Assembly: GCA_031363055.1 (NCBI GenBank)
Contig: JANLTP010000118.1
Span: 1-64,000 of the forward strand
Origin: JANLTP01 sp031363055
Lineage (GTDB): Bacteria > Pseudomonadota > Gammaproteobacteria > Burkholderiales > Burkholderiaceae_E
Direction: 5' to 3'
DNA: 64,000 bases
Made by a program: the position numbers and the translations under genes. Below the pieces are notes generated by a model that saw nothing but the letters and a program-made list of their open reading frames with translations, was not told the DNA's origin and did no database searches. Position 1 is the stretch's first letter. Each line of letters begins with the position of its first letter. Positions 7,222 through 15,545 of this stretch are shown piece by piece.

Positions 7222-9330
7222 TCAGCGGGCTTTCGACAAGGCGGTCGATGAGGTCGCAGCCACTCGGTCGCGCGCCCGGTCGCTCGATCGATTCGGCATA
7301 CGAGGCTGATTCACCGATTTCGCCGAGGGGTCTTTCCGGCGGGCCGCAAGCGCCAGATTGCGGACACGTTGGATGTCCGCGTCGGTAAAGACTCCGTTCA
7401 CACCGGAGATGGCCGCCAGTTTCATACCGTGCTTGCGTCCCAGCCGGTAGATTTCGCGGACCTTCTCCCACTCGATACCTCGACCCACAGTAAAGTTCTC
7501 GAATCGCCCCTCGAGCGCCAGCACGATCGTCTCGGCCAGGCAAGCATAGGCAATGCCCTTCGGCAGGCCTATGTTCTTCATGCGGACATTGCCAGGGAGC
7601 TGAATTTCGCCGGATTCAATCACGAGGACATCAGGACGTTTGGCGACCTCCTCCGGCGGCATGTCAAGCGGTCTGGCGACATCGGTAATCACACAGCCGG
7701 GCTTTACTTTCATGATATCGAGCACCTTTTTCCCCGCGCCTGAAGTGGCAGTGACGATCAGGTCCATCGCGGCGAGATGTCGATCCGCAGCCGACGTCAG
7801 GAATATCTTTGCGTCCGGCGTTTCACGCAGTATCGATTCCTTGAGCGCGAGCAACTTGGCCGATTCAGGAGACACCAGGTAAACCTCTTCGGCAGCATGG
7901 ACCAGCAAGCGTGCACACACCGATCCTATGGCACCGGTCGCGCCCACTACCATCGCCTTGAACCGTGCTCGCTTTTTGCCCTTCGGGTTCGGAATCAGTC
8001 GCATCCGCAACATGGCGTCATGCGCGGCCCAAAGCGCACCCGATGCACTGTAACTGTTGCCGGTGGTAATTGGCAATGGCGCACGTTTCGCAACCGTCAG
8101 ACCCGCATCGCCGACGACCTTGGTAAACGCTCCCAGCCCCATGATCTGCGCGCCCAGGCGCTTGGCCAGTCTGGCGGCATCTAGCAAGCGTCGATAGGTA
8201 AATTCGGGACTATGGCTCATGATCTCCCTGGGTGTACCGCCGACCGAAATAAGCCAGCCTTCGGCCTCGACACCGGTCGGCGACTTGATGCCTTCGACCT
8301 TCGAATAGACAAACGGGGGTGCGTAGGCCAGCGCTTTTTCCAGCGAATCCATGAACAACGGTGGCGAGACTCGCGACAGCACCTCAATGGGCTTGATCTG
8401 CTTGAAATACTCCTGAGAAAGCGGGTGTATGACAAAGGCAAAGCGGTTGACCCGCTTGAATCCATTCGGATAAAGGATTCTCGGCTCCATCCCGGCGTCG
8501 GCAATAATTTGCAGATAGTCGTCTTCAAGGATTTGCTCCGGTCTCTTTCCGCTTGCGGCAATAATCATCGCGTCAAGAAGGCTCGGATCGAGCGCGTGTC
8601 CGAACAAAAACGGCGCGGCATCGATCACCATCTGCACACCGGCGTGTTTGAAGTGTTCAAGACGCGCTTCATTGACCGTAGTCGTGACAATGGTCTTGCC
8701 AGCAAGTTCCTCGATGCCGAACTCATCGAGCGCATGAACCGGTGCGACCACTACAGTTGCCTCACGTAACGCCTTGCTGAGCATGAGCCGACGCCACTCC
8801 TCGCGCATGGCTAACGGCAGGTGAAGTCGGTCCGGCGAAATCCAGGCGGGAAGATAGCGCAACAGTTCGATGCAAGTTTGAAGCGCATCAATCGAAGTCA
8901 GCAGTTTCGGGATGCCAAATCGCATTGGCAAGTCCGCAAAGGCGAGATTTTCGGTGTATTCCGACATCGCGTGCGCGAGCTTCGCATCGGTCGTGCCCTC
9001 GAAAAACAGCACCCGAGCGTTACTGAAGTAGCTGCCCAGCCGGACCTGGCTATGCCGAACCGCCCATTCGAGCAGAATTTCGCCCAGTCGGGTACCGCTG
9101 CTTACCGGCACCGAGCCCTGTTGTGCCGCAAGGACCGGCGGATCATCTACCGGCATTCCAAGGCCGATGGCCGCAGCCTTGTTCTTGAATTGACGCAACA
9201 AACGAAGCGCCTTGACGGTATCCCCATCGGCGCCGATTCGTTGGACTGACAGGTCTTCACCGAGAAAATTGTCGTTGAAGCGGAAATTCTGGCGCTTCGA
9301 CCCGAGGCTGATACCAATGACTTGCTTCAT
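7222..9330 (-). CDS. Acyl-ACP/acyl-CoA reductase-like protein with a 300-residue N-terminal domain
   Basis: A protein of 702 residues. From about residue 295 (FAFVIHPLSQEYF) it follows the layout of cyanobacterial long-chain acyl-ACP reductase (AAR): a helix with AQIMGLGAFTKVV, the conserved TTGNSYSASGAL, the Rossmann motif VVGATGAIGSVCARLL (about 460-475), and YACLAETIVLALEG with Cys597 where AAR has its acyl-thioester cysteine (ACFAEAILL). It should reduce a fatty acyl thioester to fatty aldehyde with NAD(P)H. Residues 1-295 form an extra domain I do not recognise. The last 40 residues are basic and disordered. It is divergent from an iron alcohol dehydrogenase, which fits aldehyde to alcohol conversion. 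Similarity is from memory; substrate is inference. Confidence 0.75.
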   Translation of the reverse strand: MKQVIGISLGSKRQNFRFNDNFLGEDLSVQRIGADGDTVKALRLLRQFKNKAAAIGLGMPVDDPPVLAAQQGSVPVSSGTRLGEILLEWAVRHSQVRLGSYFSNARVLFFEGTTDAKLAHAMSEYTENLAFADLPMRFGIPKLLTSIDALQTCIELLRYLPAWISPDRLHLPLAMREEWRRLMLSKALREATVVVAPVHALDEFGIEELAGKTIVTTTVNEARLEHFKHAGVQMVIDAAPFLFGHALDPSLLDAMIIAASGKRPEQILEDDYLQIIADAGMEPRILYPNGFKRVNRFAFVIHPLSQEYFKQIKPIEVLSRVSPPLFMDSLEKALAYAPPFVYSKVEGIKSPTGVEAEGWLISVGGTPREIMSHSPEFTYRRLLDAARLAKRLGAQIMGLGAFTKVVGDAGLTVAKRAPLPITTGNSYSASGALWAAHDAMLRMRLIPNPKGKKRARFKAMVVGATGAIGSVCARLLVHAAEEVYLVSPESAKLLALKESILRETPDAKIFLTSAADRHLAAMDLIVTATSGAGKKVLDIMKVKPGCVITDVARPLDMPPEEVAKRPDVLVIESGEIQLPGNVRMKNIGLPKGIAYACLAETIVLALEGRFENFTVGRGIEWEKVREIYRLGRKHGMKLAAISGVNGVFTDADIQRVRNLALAARRKDPSAKSVNQPRMPNRSSDRARDRVAATSSTALSKAR

Positions 9331-9356
9331 AAATTCCCACTCATTCTGACCGGAGA

Positions 9357-9370
9357 TTGATGTCGGTCAA
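9357..9370. promoter_or_regulatory. FNR/CRP-type site between the AAR-like and alcohol dehydrogenase genes
   Basis: TTGAT-GTCG-GTCAA has the FNR/ANR consensus spacing with one mismatch (GTCAA for ATCAA), and lies in the 86-base divergent gap. Its centre is 53 bases before the alcohol dehydrogenase start, so activation from about -41.5 would give a very short leader. It is too close to the AAR-like start for the same geometry on that strand. A second FNR-like dyad precedes ppsA. Confidence 0.6.
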
Positions 9371-9416
9371 TAACTGCGTGCGGCAGATCGCCGATGCTTG
9401 ATAGTGGAGGCATTCA

Positions 9417-10697
9417 GTGATTGGAGAATTGATCGGCGACAAGGCACGCTCATTTGGGCTCGCAACATTGAAAAATGCAGCGGGGCTGATAACCCGGGTC
9501 GTACCGATTCCGCAGCCGGTACTTCTGGTGGGCGCCGGCTCCAGCGGGCGGTTGGGGCAGGCAATCGCGGACTGTGGACATCGCAGGGTCCTGATTGTTA
9601 CAGACGCAGGGATTGACGAACTGGGTCTGACATCGAACTTGACCCAGGCGTTGAGAACATCTGGAGTAAGGTTCTCGACCTTCACCGGAATCACACAAGA
9701 CTCGCCCATATCCGACATTGAAGCCGGAATCGAATACTCTCGCCAAAAGAGCTTCGAGGCCATCATTGCCTTCGGAGGCGGATCGGTCATTGATGCCGCC
9801 AAGGTCATCGGTTTGGCTGTGGCCAACCAGAAGACCCCTCTGGAATTGGTTGGCTACTTCAAGGGCTGGCGCGCGCCCTTGCCCTTGTATGCGGTGCCGA
9901 CCACCGCCGGTACCGGTTCCGAGGTGACCGTCGCCGCCGTGATTTCAGATCCTGAACACGGACGCAAGCGAGTCGTTGCGGACACAAGACTGGTGCCGGA
10001 AATGGCAGCGCTCGACCCGGCGCTGATGGTCGGTCTGCCTGCTCACATTACCGCGTCAACCGGAATCGACGCGTTGACCCACGCCGTGGAAGCCTACCTG
10101 TCGCGCTGGGCGAATCCTTTCACGGACCGGATGGCGCTTGCGGCGGTTTCAATGATATTTCGCAACCTGCCCAAGGCCTTTGCCGAACCGGAAAATCTGC
10201 AAGCTCGGCAGGCAATGTCACTCGCGTCGGCTTATGCGGGACTAGCCTTCACTCGGGCTAACGTCGGCAATGTGCACGCCATTGCGCATCAGCTCGGAGC
10301 GCGCTATCACACCCCGCACGGCCTGGCGAACTCGCTGATGTTGCCGCACGTGCTGCAATTCATGCTGCCAGCGATAACACCCAGACTTGCGCAGTTATCC
10401 AGCAGGGTCGGAGTCGCCAACAAGGCAAGGTCCGACCCGGTACGGGCGAGCCGATTCATTGCTTCGATTCTCGAATTGACCAAATCACTGCAATTGCCCG
10501 ATCGGCTCGCTGACTTGAGGGATCAGGATGTTCGAGCGTTGGCCAGGGCGGCATGCGCCGAAGCCGATGACAATTACCCGGTCCCGATGCGCATGTCGCT
10601 CGAAGACTGCGAGCAGTTGCTGCGCCAGATCGAGCCAAGCGCTGCCGCACATCGGCATAAAACTCAGTCGGGACCAGGGAGAAACAGTTTAATTTGA
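9417..10697 (+). CDS. Iron-containing alcohol dehydrogenase
   Basis: A protein of 426 residues with the group III alcohol dehydrogenase fold. The nucleotide motif GGGSVIDAAK is at about 122-131; metal ligands are the D and H of GIDALTHAVEAY (D218, H222), H287 in GNVHAIAHQLG and H301 in HTPHGLAN. It should interconvert an aldehyde and an alcohol with NAD(P)H in the cytosol. GTG 9417 is the start; GGAGG lies six bases upstream. It is divergent from the AAR-like reductase, and an acyl-CoA synthetase remnant follows it, so the aldehyde may be long-chain. Alternatively it serves ordinary fermentative alcohol formation. Confidence 0.9.
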   Translation: MIGELIGDKARSFGLATLKNAAGLITRVVPIPQPVLLVGAGSSGRLGQAIADCGHRRVLIVTDAGIDELGLTSNLTQALRTSGVRFSTFTGITQDSPISDIEAGIEYSRQKSFEAIIAFGGGSVIDAAKVIGLAVANQKTPLELVGYFKGWRAPLPLYAVPTTAGTGSEVTVAAVISDPEHGRKRVVADTRLVPEMAALDPALMVGLPAHITASTGIDALTHAVEAYLSRWANPFTDRMALAAVSMIFRNLPKAFAEPENLQARQAMSLASAYAGLAFTRANVGNVHAIAHQLGARYHTPHGLANSLMLPHVLQFMLPAITPRLAQLSSRVGVANKARSDPVRASRFIASILELTKSLQLPDRLADLRDQDVRALARAACAEADDNYPVPMRMSLEDCEQLLRQIEPSAAAHRHKTQSGPGRNSLI

Positions 10698-10761
10698 GCA
10701 TTCTCAGAACTGACTTCCATTTTCAATGGGCACCTTAACAAGAAGATTGTCGGAACTCACG

Positions 10762-11276
10762 GAGTTGCGACCAGATTCGCAGAATGGCGGCGCACCTGAA
10801 GGCACAAGGCTGGGAACCGGGATCCCGGGTCGCCAGATGACGTAGTGAAGCGCTATGAAGGATGGGAAACCATCACCGCAAGGATCGATCCGTTGCGTGG
10901 AGAAGTCACTCGCGAGGCTACCGAACTGGCAACGCTGATCTACACCTCTGTAACCACCGGCAAGCCGAATTGCGTGATGCATGACTTCGGCAGTTTCTCC
11001 TGGGCGCTCGTCGCCGGACTCAAGCGAATACCAATGTTCTCAGCCGATCGCATATTGTCCTATTTGCCGCTGGCCCATTTGGTTGAGCGCGTACTGGTTG
11101 AACATGGCTGGTTAAATACCGGCATGCAAGTGTTTTTTGCCGAGTCGCTCGACACATTCACCGCTGACATGCAACGGGCGCGTCCGACCATCTTTTTTTC
11201 CGTTCCGCGGCTCTGGGTCAAGTTCCAGCAGGGGGCACATCACAAGATGGCAGAGAAAAAGCTCGAGCTCGACTGA
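10762..11276 (+). pseudogene. Decayed long-chain acyl-CoA synthetase (AMP-binding) fragment
   Basis: Two conserved pieces are separated by a large deletion and a frame change. At 10762-10839 the text reads RRMAAHLKAQGWEPGSRVA, typical of the synthetase N-terminus, then a stop. From about 10845 it resumes with WETITARIDPLRGEVTREAT and LIYTSVTTGKPNCVMH, a damaged form of the AMP/P-loop motif (usual form YTSGTTGKPKGVMH), then ILSYLPLAHLVERVLVEHGW and FFSVPRLWVKFQQG. It stops at TGA 11274-11276, far short of the roughly 600 residues of the family. Loss of the Gly and Lys of the motif and of most of the protein means it cannot be active. Confidence 0.85.
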
Positions 11277-11283
11277 CGTCGGC

Positions 11284-11325
11284 TTGAGAAACCTCAAGTA
11301 CTCATCAGCGCTGGGTGTTCAGAAT
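11284..11325 (+). promoter_or_regulatory. FNR-type class II promoter before ppsA
   Basis: The dyad TTGAG-AAAC-CTCAA (11284-11297) is perfectly symmetric with FNR spacing, differing from the consensus only in the fifth base of each half. A -10-like CAGAAT lies at 11320-11325, which is where it should be if the dyad is centred at -41.5. The predicted start near 11332 leaves a 28-base leader with AAGGA before the ATG at 11360. This suggests ppsA and the CBS gene respond to an FNR or DNR-like activator. Confidence 0.5.
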
Positions 11326-11359
11326 CAGGACCATTCGCAATCGATAGCAAGGATCGACC

Positions 11360-13795
11360 ATGGCGTCGGCACAAACAAAATACATCCGCTGGTTTGCGGA
11401 GCTGGGCGTTCAGGACGTTGCCATCGCAGGCGGAAAAAACGCCTCGCTAGGTGAGATGTATCGCGAACTGACTCCGCATGGAGTGCGTATTCCGAACGGG
11501 TTCGCAGTCACCGCTCAGGCCTATCGTTATGTGCTCGATCAGGCCGACGCGTGGGCACCTTTGCAGCGGGCGCTCGAGGGTCTGGACGGCCGCGATGTAG
11601 ATGACCTCGCTAGGCGCGCCCAGCTCGCAAGGGAGATCATCCACGCGGCACCCTTGCCTCCTGACCTGGTCGCCGAAATAACTGCCGCTTATGAGCAGCT
11701 CAAGAAAGAATATGGTGAAACGCTGACCCTGGCGGTGCGGAGTTCGGCGACTGCCGAGGATTTACCAACTGCAAGTTTTGCAGGCCAGCACGAAACGTTT
11801 CTGAACGTCGCCGGTATCGGCAAACTGCTCGACGCGGTGAAGTCCTGTTTTGCAAGCCTGTTCACGGACCGGGCAATCAGTTATCGCATCGACAAGGGCT
11901 TTGATCACTTCAAGGTCTACCTGTCGGTGGGGATCATGAAAATGGTTCGATCCGATCTCGCCGCAAGCGGTGTGACGTTCTCGCTGGATACCGAAACCGG
12001 TTTTCGCGAAGTCGTCTTTGTTACCGGAGCTTATGGTCTCGGCGAGAACGTCGTTCAAGGCACCGTCGATCCCGACGAGTTCTACGTATTCAAGCCGACC
12101 TTTCGGCAGGGCAAGCGAGCCGTGCTGCGTCGATCCTTGGGCGGCAAGGAAATTCGGATGGTCTACGCCAAGGCCGCAGGGCGAGAGACCACGCGTAACG
12201 CGCCGACCGACAAGGTCGAGCAGCAGCGCTATTGCATCAGTGACGATGAGGTACTCACGCTGACCGATGTTGCGATCAAGATCGAAGACCATTACAGCCA
12301 AAAGGCCGGTCACCCGATGCCCATGGATATTGAATGGGCCAAGGACGGCCTTGATGGCCTGCTCTATATCGTTCAGGCCCGCCCGGAAACGGTCGCTTCG
12401 CAACATGCGCCGAACCTGATTGACGAGTATCAGCTCGGCGCGCATGGCGCACCCAAGGTCACTGGTCGCGCCGTCGGGGCAAGGGTAGCGATTGGACGCG
12501 CGCGGGTCATTACCGATCTTTCGCAATTGAATCAGTTTCAGCCGGGCGAGGTTCTGGTCGCGGACACGACGATGCCGGACTGGGGTACCGTCATGAAAAT
12601 CGCCTCGGCGGTGGTCACCAATCGAGGCGGGCGGACCTGCCACGCCGCCATTGTTGCCCGAGAGCTGGGAATCCCCGCAGTGGTCGGGTGCGATAACGCA
12701 ACCTCGTCACTGAAGACCGGCGAGATGGTCACCGTCTCTTGCGCTGAGGGTAATGTCGGGCGAATTTATGCCGGCGAGATTGCGGTCACCAAGACCAGTT
12801 CCGACGTTTCGACAATGGCACGACCAGCAACCCATTTGATGGTTAATCTGGGCAATCCGGATATTGCGTTTCAAACCTCGTTCCTGCCAAACGACGGTGT
12901 CGGTCTTGCGCGGATGGAATTTATTGTTGCGGAACACATCAAGGTGCATCCGATGGCGCTGGTGCATCCGGAGAAAATCGATGATCCCGAGGTTCGGGAA
13001 CAGATCAACCGGCTTACGCAAGGATTCGCCAAGCCCACCGACTACTTTGTACGGCAACTTTCCGAGGGGGTTGGAATGATCGCTGCTGCGTTCTACCCCA
13101 AGCCAGTTATCGTCCGGATGTCGGACTTCAAGACAAACGAATATGCCAGTTTGTTGGGCGGACGCTGGTTCGAGCCTGCCGAAGCCAATCCGATGATCGG
13201 CTTTCGAGGGGCTTCGCGTTATTCGCACCCGGCCTATGCCGAAGGCTTCGCGCTCGAATGCGCCGCGATGAAGCGGGTTCGCGGCGAGATGGGTCTGACC
13301 AATGTCAAGCTGATGATTCCTTTTTGCCGGCGTATCGACGAAGCCGAACGGGTTCTGTCATCGATGGCGTCGCAGGGGTTGGCTCGAGGCAGCAATGGCC
13401 TGGAAATTTATGTGATGTGCGAGATCCCGAACAATGTGATCCTGATTGACTCGTTTGCGAAGCTGTTCGACGGCTTTTCGATCGGCTCCAATGACCTGAC
13501 ACAGTTGGTGCTCGGTGTTGATAGGGACTCGGAGACTGTGGCCTTCGATTTCGACGAACGAGATCCCGGTGTGAAAGAGATGCTGCGACAAACGATCGTG
13601 GGTGCCAGGCGTAATCAACGGCACGCAGGAATCTGTGGTCAAGCGCCGTCTGATTATCCGGAAATTGCCGAGTTCCTGGTAGAGCTCGGTATCGACTCCA
13701 TGAGCGTGACACCTGACACCTTGCTCAAAATCACTCGCGACGTCTTAGCCGTTGAGAAACGGCTTGGGCGCGTCAACCGAAAGGAAGAAGAATGA
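11360..13795 (+). CDS. ppsA: Phosphoenolpyruvate synthase
   Basis: A protein of 811 residues, normal for PpsA. The N-terminal ATP-grasp pyruvate-phosphate dikinase domain has GGKNASLGEM and SSATAEDLPTASFAGQHET; the central swivelling domain carries the phospho-histidine in GGRTCHAAIVAREL (H428); the C-terminal TIM barrel has SIGSNDLTQL and the catalytic Cys in GICGQAPSD (C759). It makes phosphoenolpyruvate, AMP and phosphate from pyruvate and ATP, feeding gluconeogenesis. ATG 11360 has AAGGA six bases upstream. Its stop overlaps the next gene's start (ATGA). An FNR-like promoter precedes it. Confidence 0.95.
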   Translation: MASAQTKYIRWFAELGVQDVAIAGGKNASLGEMYRELTPHGVRIPNGFAVTAQAYRYVLDQADAWAPLQRALEGLDGRDVDDLARRAQLAREIIHAAPLPPDLVAEITAAYEQLKKEYGETLTLAVRSSATAEDLPTASFAGQHETFLNVAGIGKLLDAVKSCFASLFTDRAISYRIDKGFDHFKVYLSVGIMKMVRSDLAASGVTFSLDTETGFREVVFVTGAYGLGENVVQGTVDPDEFYVFKPTFRQGKRAVLRRSLGGKEIRMVYAKAAGRETTRNAPTDKVEQQRYCISDDEVLTLTDVAIKIEDHYSQKAGHPMPMDIEWAKDGLDGLLYIVQARPETVASQHAPNLIDEYQLGAHGAPKVTGRAVGARVAIGRARVITDLSQLNQFQPGEVLVADTTMPDWGTVMKIASAVVTNRGGRTCHAAIVARELGIPAVVGCDNATSSLKTGEMVTVSCAEGNVGRIYAGEIAVTKTSSDVSTMARPATHLMVNLGNPDIAFQTSFLPNDGVGLARMEFIVAEHIKVHPMALVHPEKIDDPEVREQINRLTQGFAKPTDYFVRQLSEGVGMIAAAFYPKPVIVRMSDFKTNEYASLLGGRWFEPAEANPMIGFRGASRYSHPAYAEGFALECAAMKRVRGEMGLTNVKLMIPFCRRIDEAERVLSSMASQGLARGSNGLEIYVMCEIPNNVILIDSFAKLFDGFSIGSNDLTQLVLGVDRDSETVAFDFDERDPGVKEMLRQTIVGARRNQRHAGICGQAPSDYPEIAEFLVELGIDSMSVTPDTLLKITRDVLAVEKRLGRVNRKEEE

Positions 13796-14169
13796 AGGAT
13801 GATCCCATTTCCAAAGTCATGCAGAATCGGCCACTGACCATCGGTATGGACGATACGGTACAAGCCGCAGAAGCGTTTTTCAACAGCGAGGGACTTTCCT
13901 GGGCGCCAGTCGTGGGTAATGCTGGTGAGCCGGTCGGCGTCCTCAGTGCCGACGATCTGATGCGGTTTCACGTTGCCAATCGAGATGCCGCGAACACCGC
14001 TGCCTGGCTCTTGTGTACGTACCGACCCGTTTGTGTGCCACCCGATACAACCATCAGCGCGGTCGCAAAGCTGATGGTCAGCCGCAAGATTCATCATGTC
14101 GTAATCACCGAAGACGGTGACCTCAGGGGTGTGGTTTCATCACTCGACCTGGTACGGACATTGATCTAA
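13792..14169 (+). CDS. Tandem CBS-domain protein
   Basis: A protein of 125 residues with two CBS motifs: residues 1-55 (ISKVMQNRPLTIGMDDTVQA to GVLSADDLMRF) and 70-125 (YRPVCVPPDTTISAVAKLMV to GVVSSLDLVRTL). Such free pairs bind adenine nucleotides and act as energy sensors. The ATG overlaps the ppsA TGA, so the two are made together; it may regulate PpsA by AMP/ATP ratio, which is inference. CBS proteins are common in low-oxygen stress islands. Confidence 0.88.
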   Translation: MKDDPISKVMQNRPLTIGMDDTVQAAEAFFNSEGLSWAPVVGNAGEPVGVLSADDLMRFHVANRDAANTAAWLLCTYRPVCVPPDTTISAVAKLMVSRKIHHVVITEDGDLRGVVSSLDLVRTLI

Positions 14170-14403
14170 TCGTCCGGTGGAACTTACTCTGATTTCAGCC
14201 CGTACCTGTTTGACGACCGCGTTAATCTGGTCCCTGTCGGTGTCAGTGATCTGTTGGGTGGCGATCGAGGCCATGATGGCACGCATCGCTGAGTGCGACT
14301 GATCAAGTGCAACCGCAGGGTTGTGGGCGCGGTGGTGTACTGCACCGAGCGCACTATCCGCGCAAGCGGCGAAGCTGTGCGAGAGAGCACCCTGCAGCGT
14401 CAC
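14140..14403 (-). CDS. Hypothetical protein of 87 residues coupled to acyl-CoA dehydrogenase
   Basis: The frame starts with GTG at 14403, overlapping the TGA of the acyl-CoA dehydrogenase gene (GTGA), and ends 30 bases inside the opposite-strand CBS gene. The product (start MTLQGALSHSFAACADSALG, later QQITDTDRDQINAVVKQVRA) has no motif I know and no membrane segment. The overlap arrangement is repeated between uvrA and the dehydrogenase, which supports translation; the convergent overlap with the CBS gene speaks against an undamaged gene. It may be the remains of one. Confidence 0.35.
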   Translation of the reverse strand: MTLQGALSHSFAACADSALGAVHHRAHNPAVALDQSHSAMRAIMASIATQQITDTDRDQINAVVKQVRAEIRVSSTGRLDQCPYQVE

Positions 14404-15545
14404 GGACGCTGCGAAAAGCTACGCTCGAACACGCTCTCGGCAATACGGTTCTTCAAGATCTCGATTGAGCCGCCAGCGATCATCCAGCCTCGGCAACGAC
14501 GCATGCAGTACTCGACCAGCGAGTCCTGGCTGTACCCCATGCCGCCCAGTATCTGAATGGCTTCGTTGGCGATATCAAAGCCGGCCTGATTGCAAAATGC
14601 CTTGGCAATCGAGGTTTCCTCGGCGGACGGAAAGCCGCCGTCGGCGTTGCTGGCAGCACGATACAGAAGTAGTTGGCCGGCATCGAGCTTGATCTTCATG
14701 TCGGCGAACTTCCATTGCAGACCCTGAAACTCGGCGAGCACCCGGCCGAACTGTTTGCGCTGCGCCGCCCAACCCCGCGCCACCTCGAAGGCGTAGCGAC
14801 CCAGCGCCAAGGATCGCGAGGTGTTGCCGATGCGCTCGACGTTAAAGCCGGCGATCTGTTTCTTGAATCCGCCTTCGCGCAGGACCACCATTTCGGCCGG
14901 TACATAGACATCTTCAAAATAAGTCTGCGCCCATTCCTCGCCCGACATGAAGCGTGCTTTCTGGCCAAAGCGAACGCCTTGGGCTTTGGTGTCGATGAGC
15001 ACCGAGCCAATGCCGTTCACGCCAGGGCCAAAACGCACGTACGCGAGAATGACATCGGCGTACCAGGCATGGGTCGTGAAGACCTTGCTGCCGTTGATTC
15101 GAAAGCCGTCACCTTCAGCGGTTGCGGTGGTTCGCAAGTCAGTGACGGCGGAGCCGGCTTCGGGTTCGGTCATGCCGACTGAAATCACGCCGACGCCGGC
15201 CAGCAGGCGCTGCAGATATTTCTCTTTTTGCCAGGCGCTGCCATATTCGGCCAGCACCCGGATCGCACCAAAGTTGCCGGCCTGAATCACGTCGGCGCTG
15301 CGCGGACAGGCGCGGGCGACGGCTTCTATCGCGAGCACGGCATCCATCAGGCTGCCACCCTGGCCACCGTCAGCTTCGGGAATGGTAATGCCCAGAAGGC
15401 CTTGCTCAGCCATCAGCTTCGAAATCGCCCACGGATATTCGGGATCATGGGCGCGCTTCAATGCTTCGGGCTTCAGATGTTTGTCGGCGAAGCGACTCAC
15501 TGAATCCTGAAACGATTGTTGTTCGGCACTGAGTTGAAAATTCAC
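14400..15545 (-). CDS. Acyl-CoA dehydrogenase
   Basis: A protein of 381 residues with the standard layout: N-terminal helical domain (MNFQLSAEQQSFQDSVSRFA), beta domain with ISVGMTEPEAGSAVTDLRTT, and C-terminal helices with AIQILGGMGYSQDSLVEYCM, which carries FAD-contacting residues. Oxidises an acyl-CoA to the 2,3-enoyl-CoA, passing electrons to ETF. The catalytic base is not at the usual Glu of short-chain enzymes in the YSQDS region as far as I can tell, so the chain-length class is open. Starts with GTG overlapping the uvrA stop (GTGA). Confidence 0.9.
   Translation of the reverse strand: MNFQLSAEQQSFQDSVSRFADKHLKPEALKRAHDPEYPWAISKLMAEQGLLGITIPEADGGQGGSLMDAVLAIEAVARACPRSADVIQAGNFGAIRVLAEYGSAWQKEKYLQRLLAGVGVISVGMTEPEAGSAVTDLRTTATAEGDGFRINGSKVFTTHAWYADVILAYVRFGPGVNGIGSVLIDTKAQGVRFGQKARFMSGEEWAQTYFEDVYVPAEMVVLREGGFKKQIAGFNVERIGNTSRSLALGRYAFEVARGWAAQRKQFGRVLAEFQGLQWKFADMKIKLDAGQLLLYRAASNADGGFPSAEETSIAKAFCNQAGFDIANEAIQILGGMGYSQDSLVEYCMRRCRGWMIAGGSIEILKNRIAESVFERSFSQRP

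Noticed and set aside
11762..12643. 293-residue minus-strand frame opposite ppsA
   Set aside because: ppsA is certain from catalytic motifs on the plus strand, and the antisense product has no family features.
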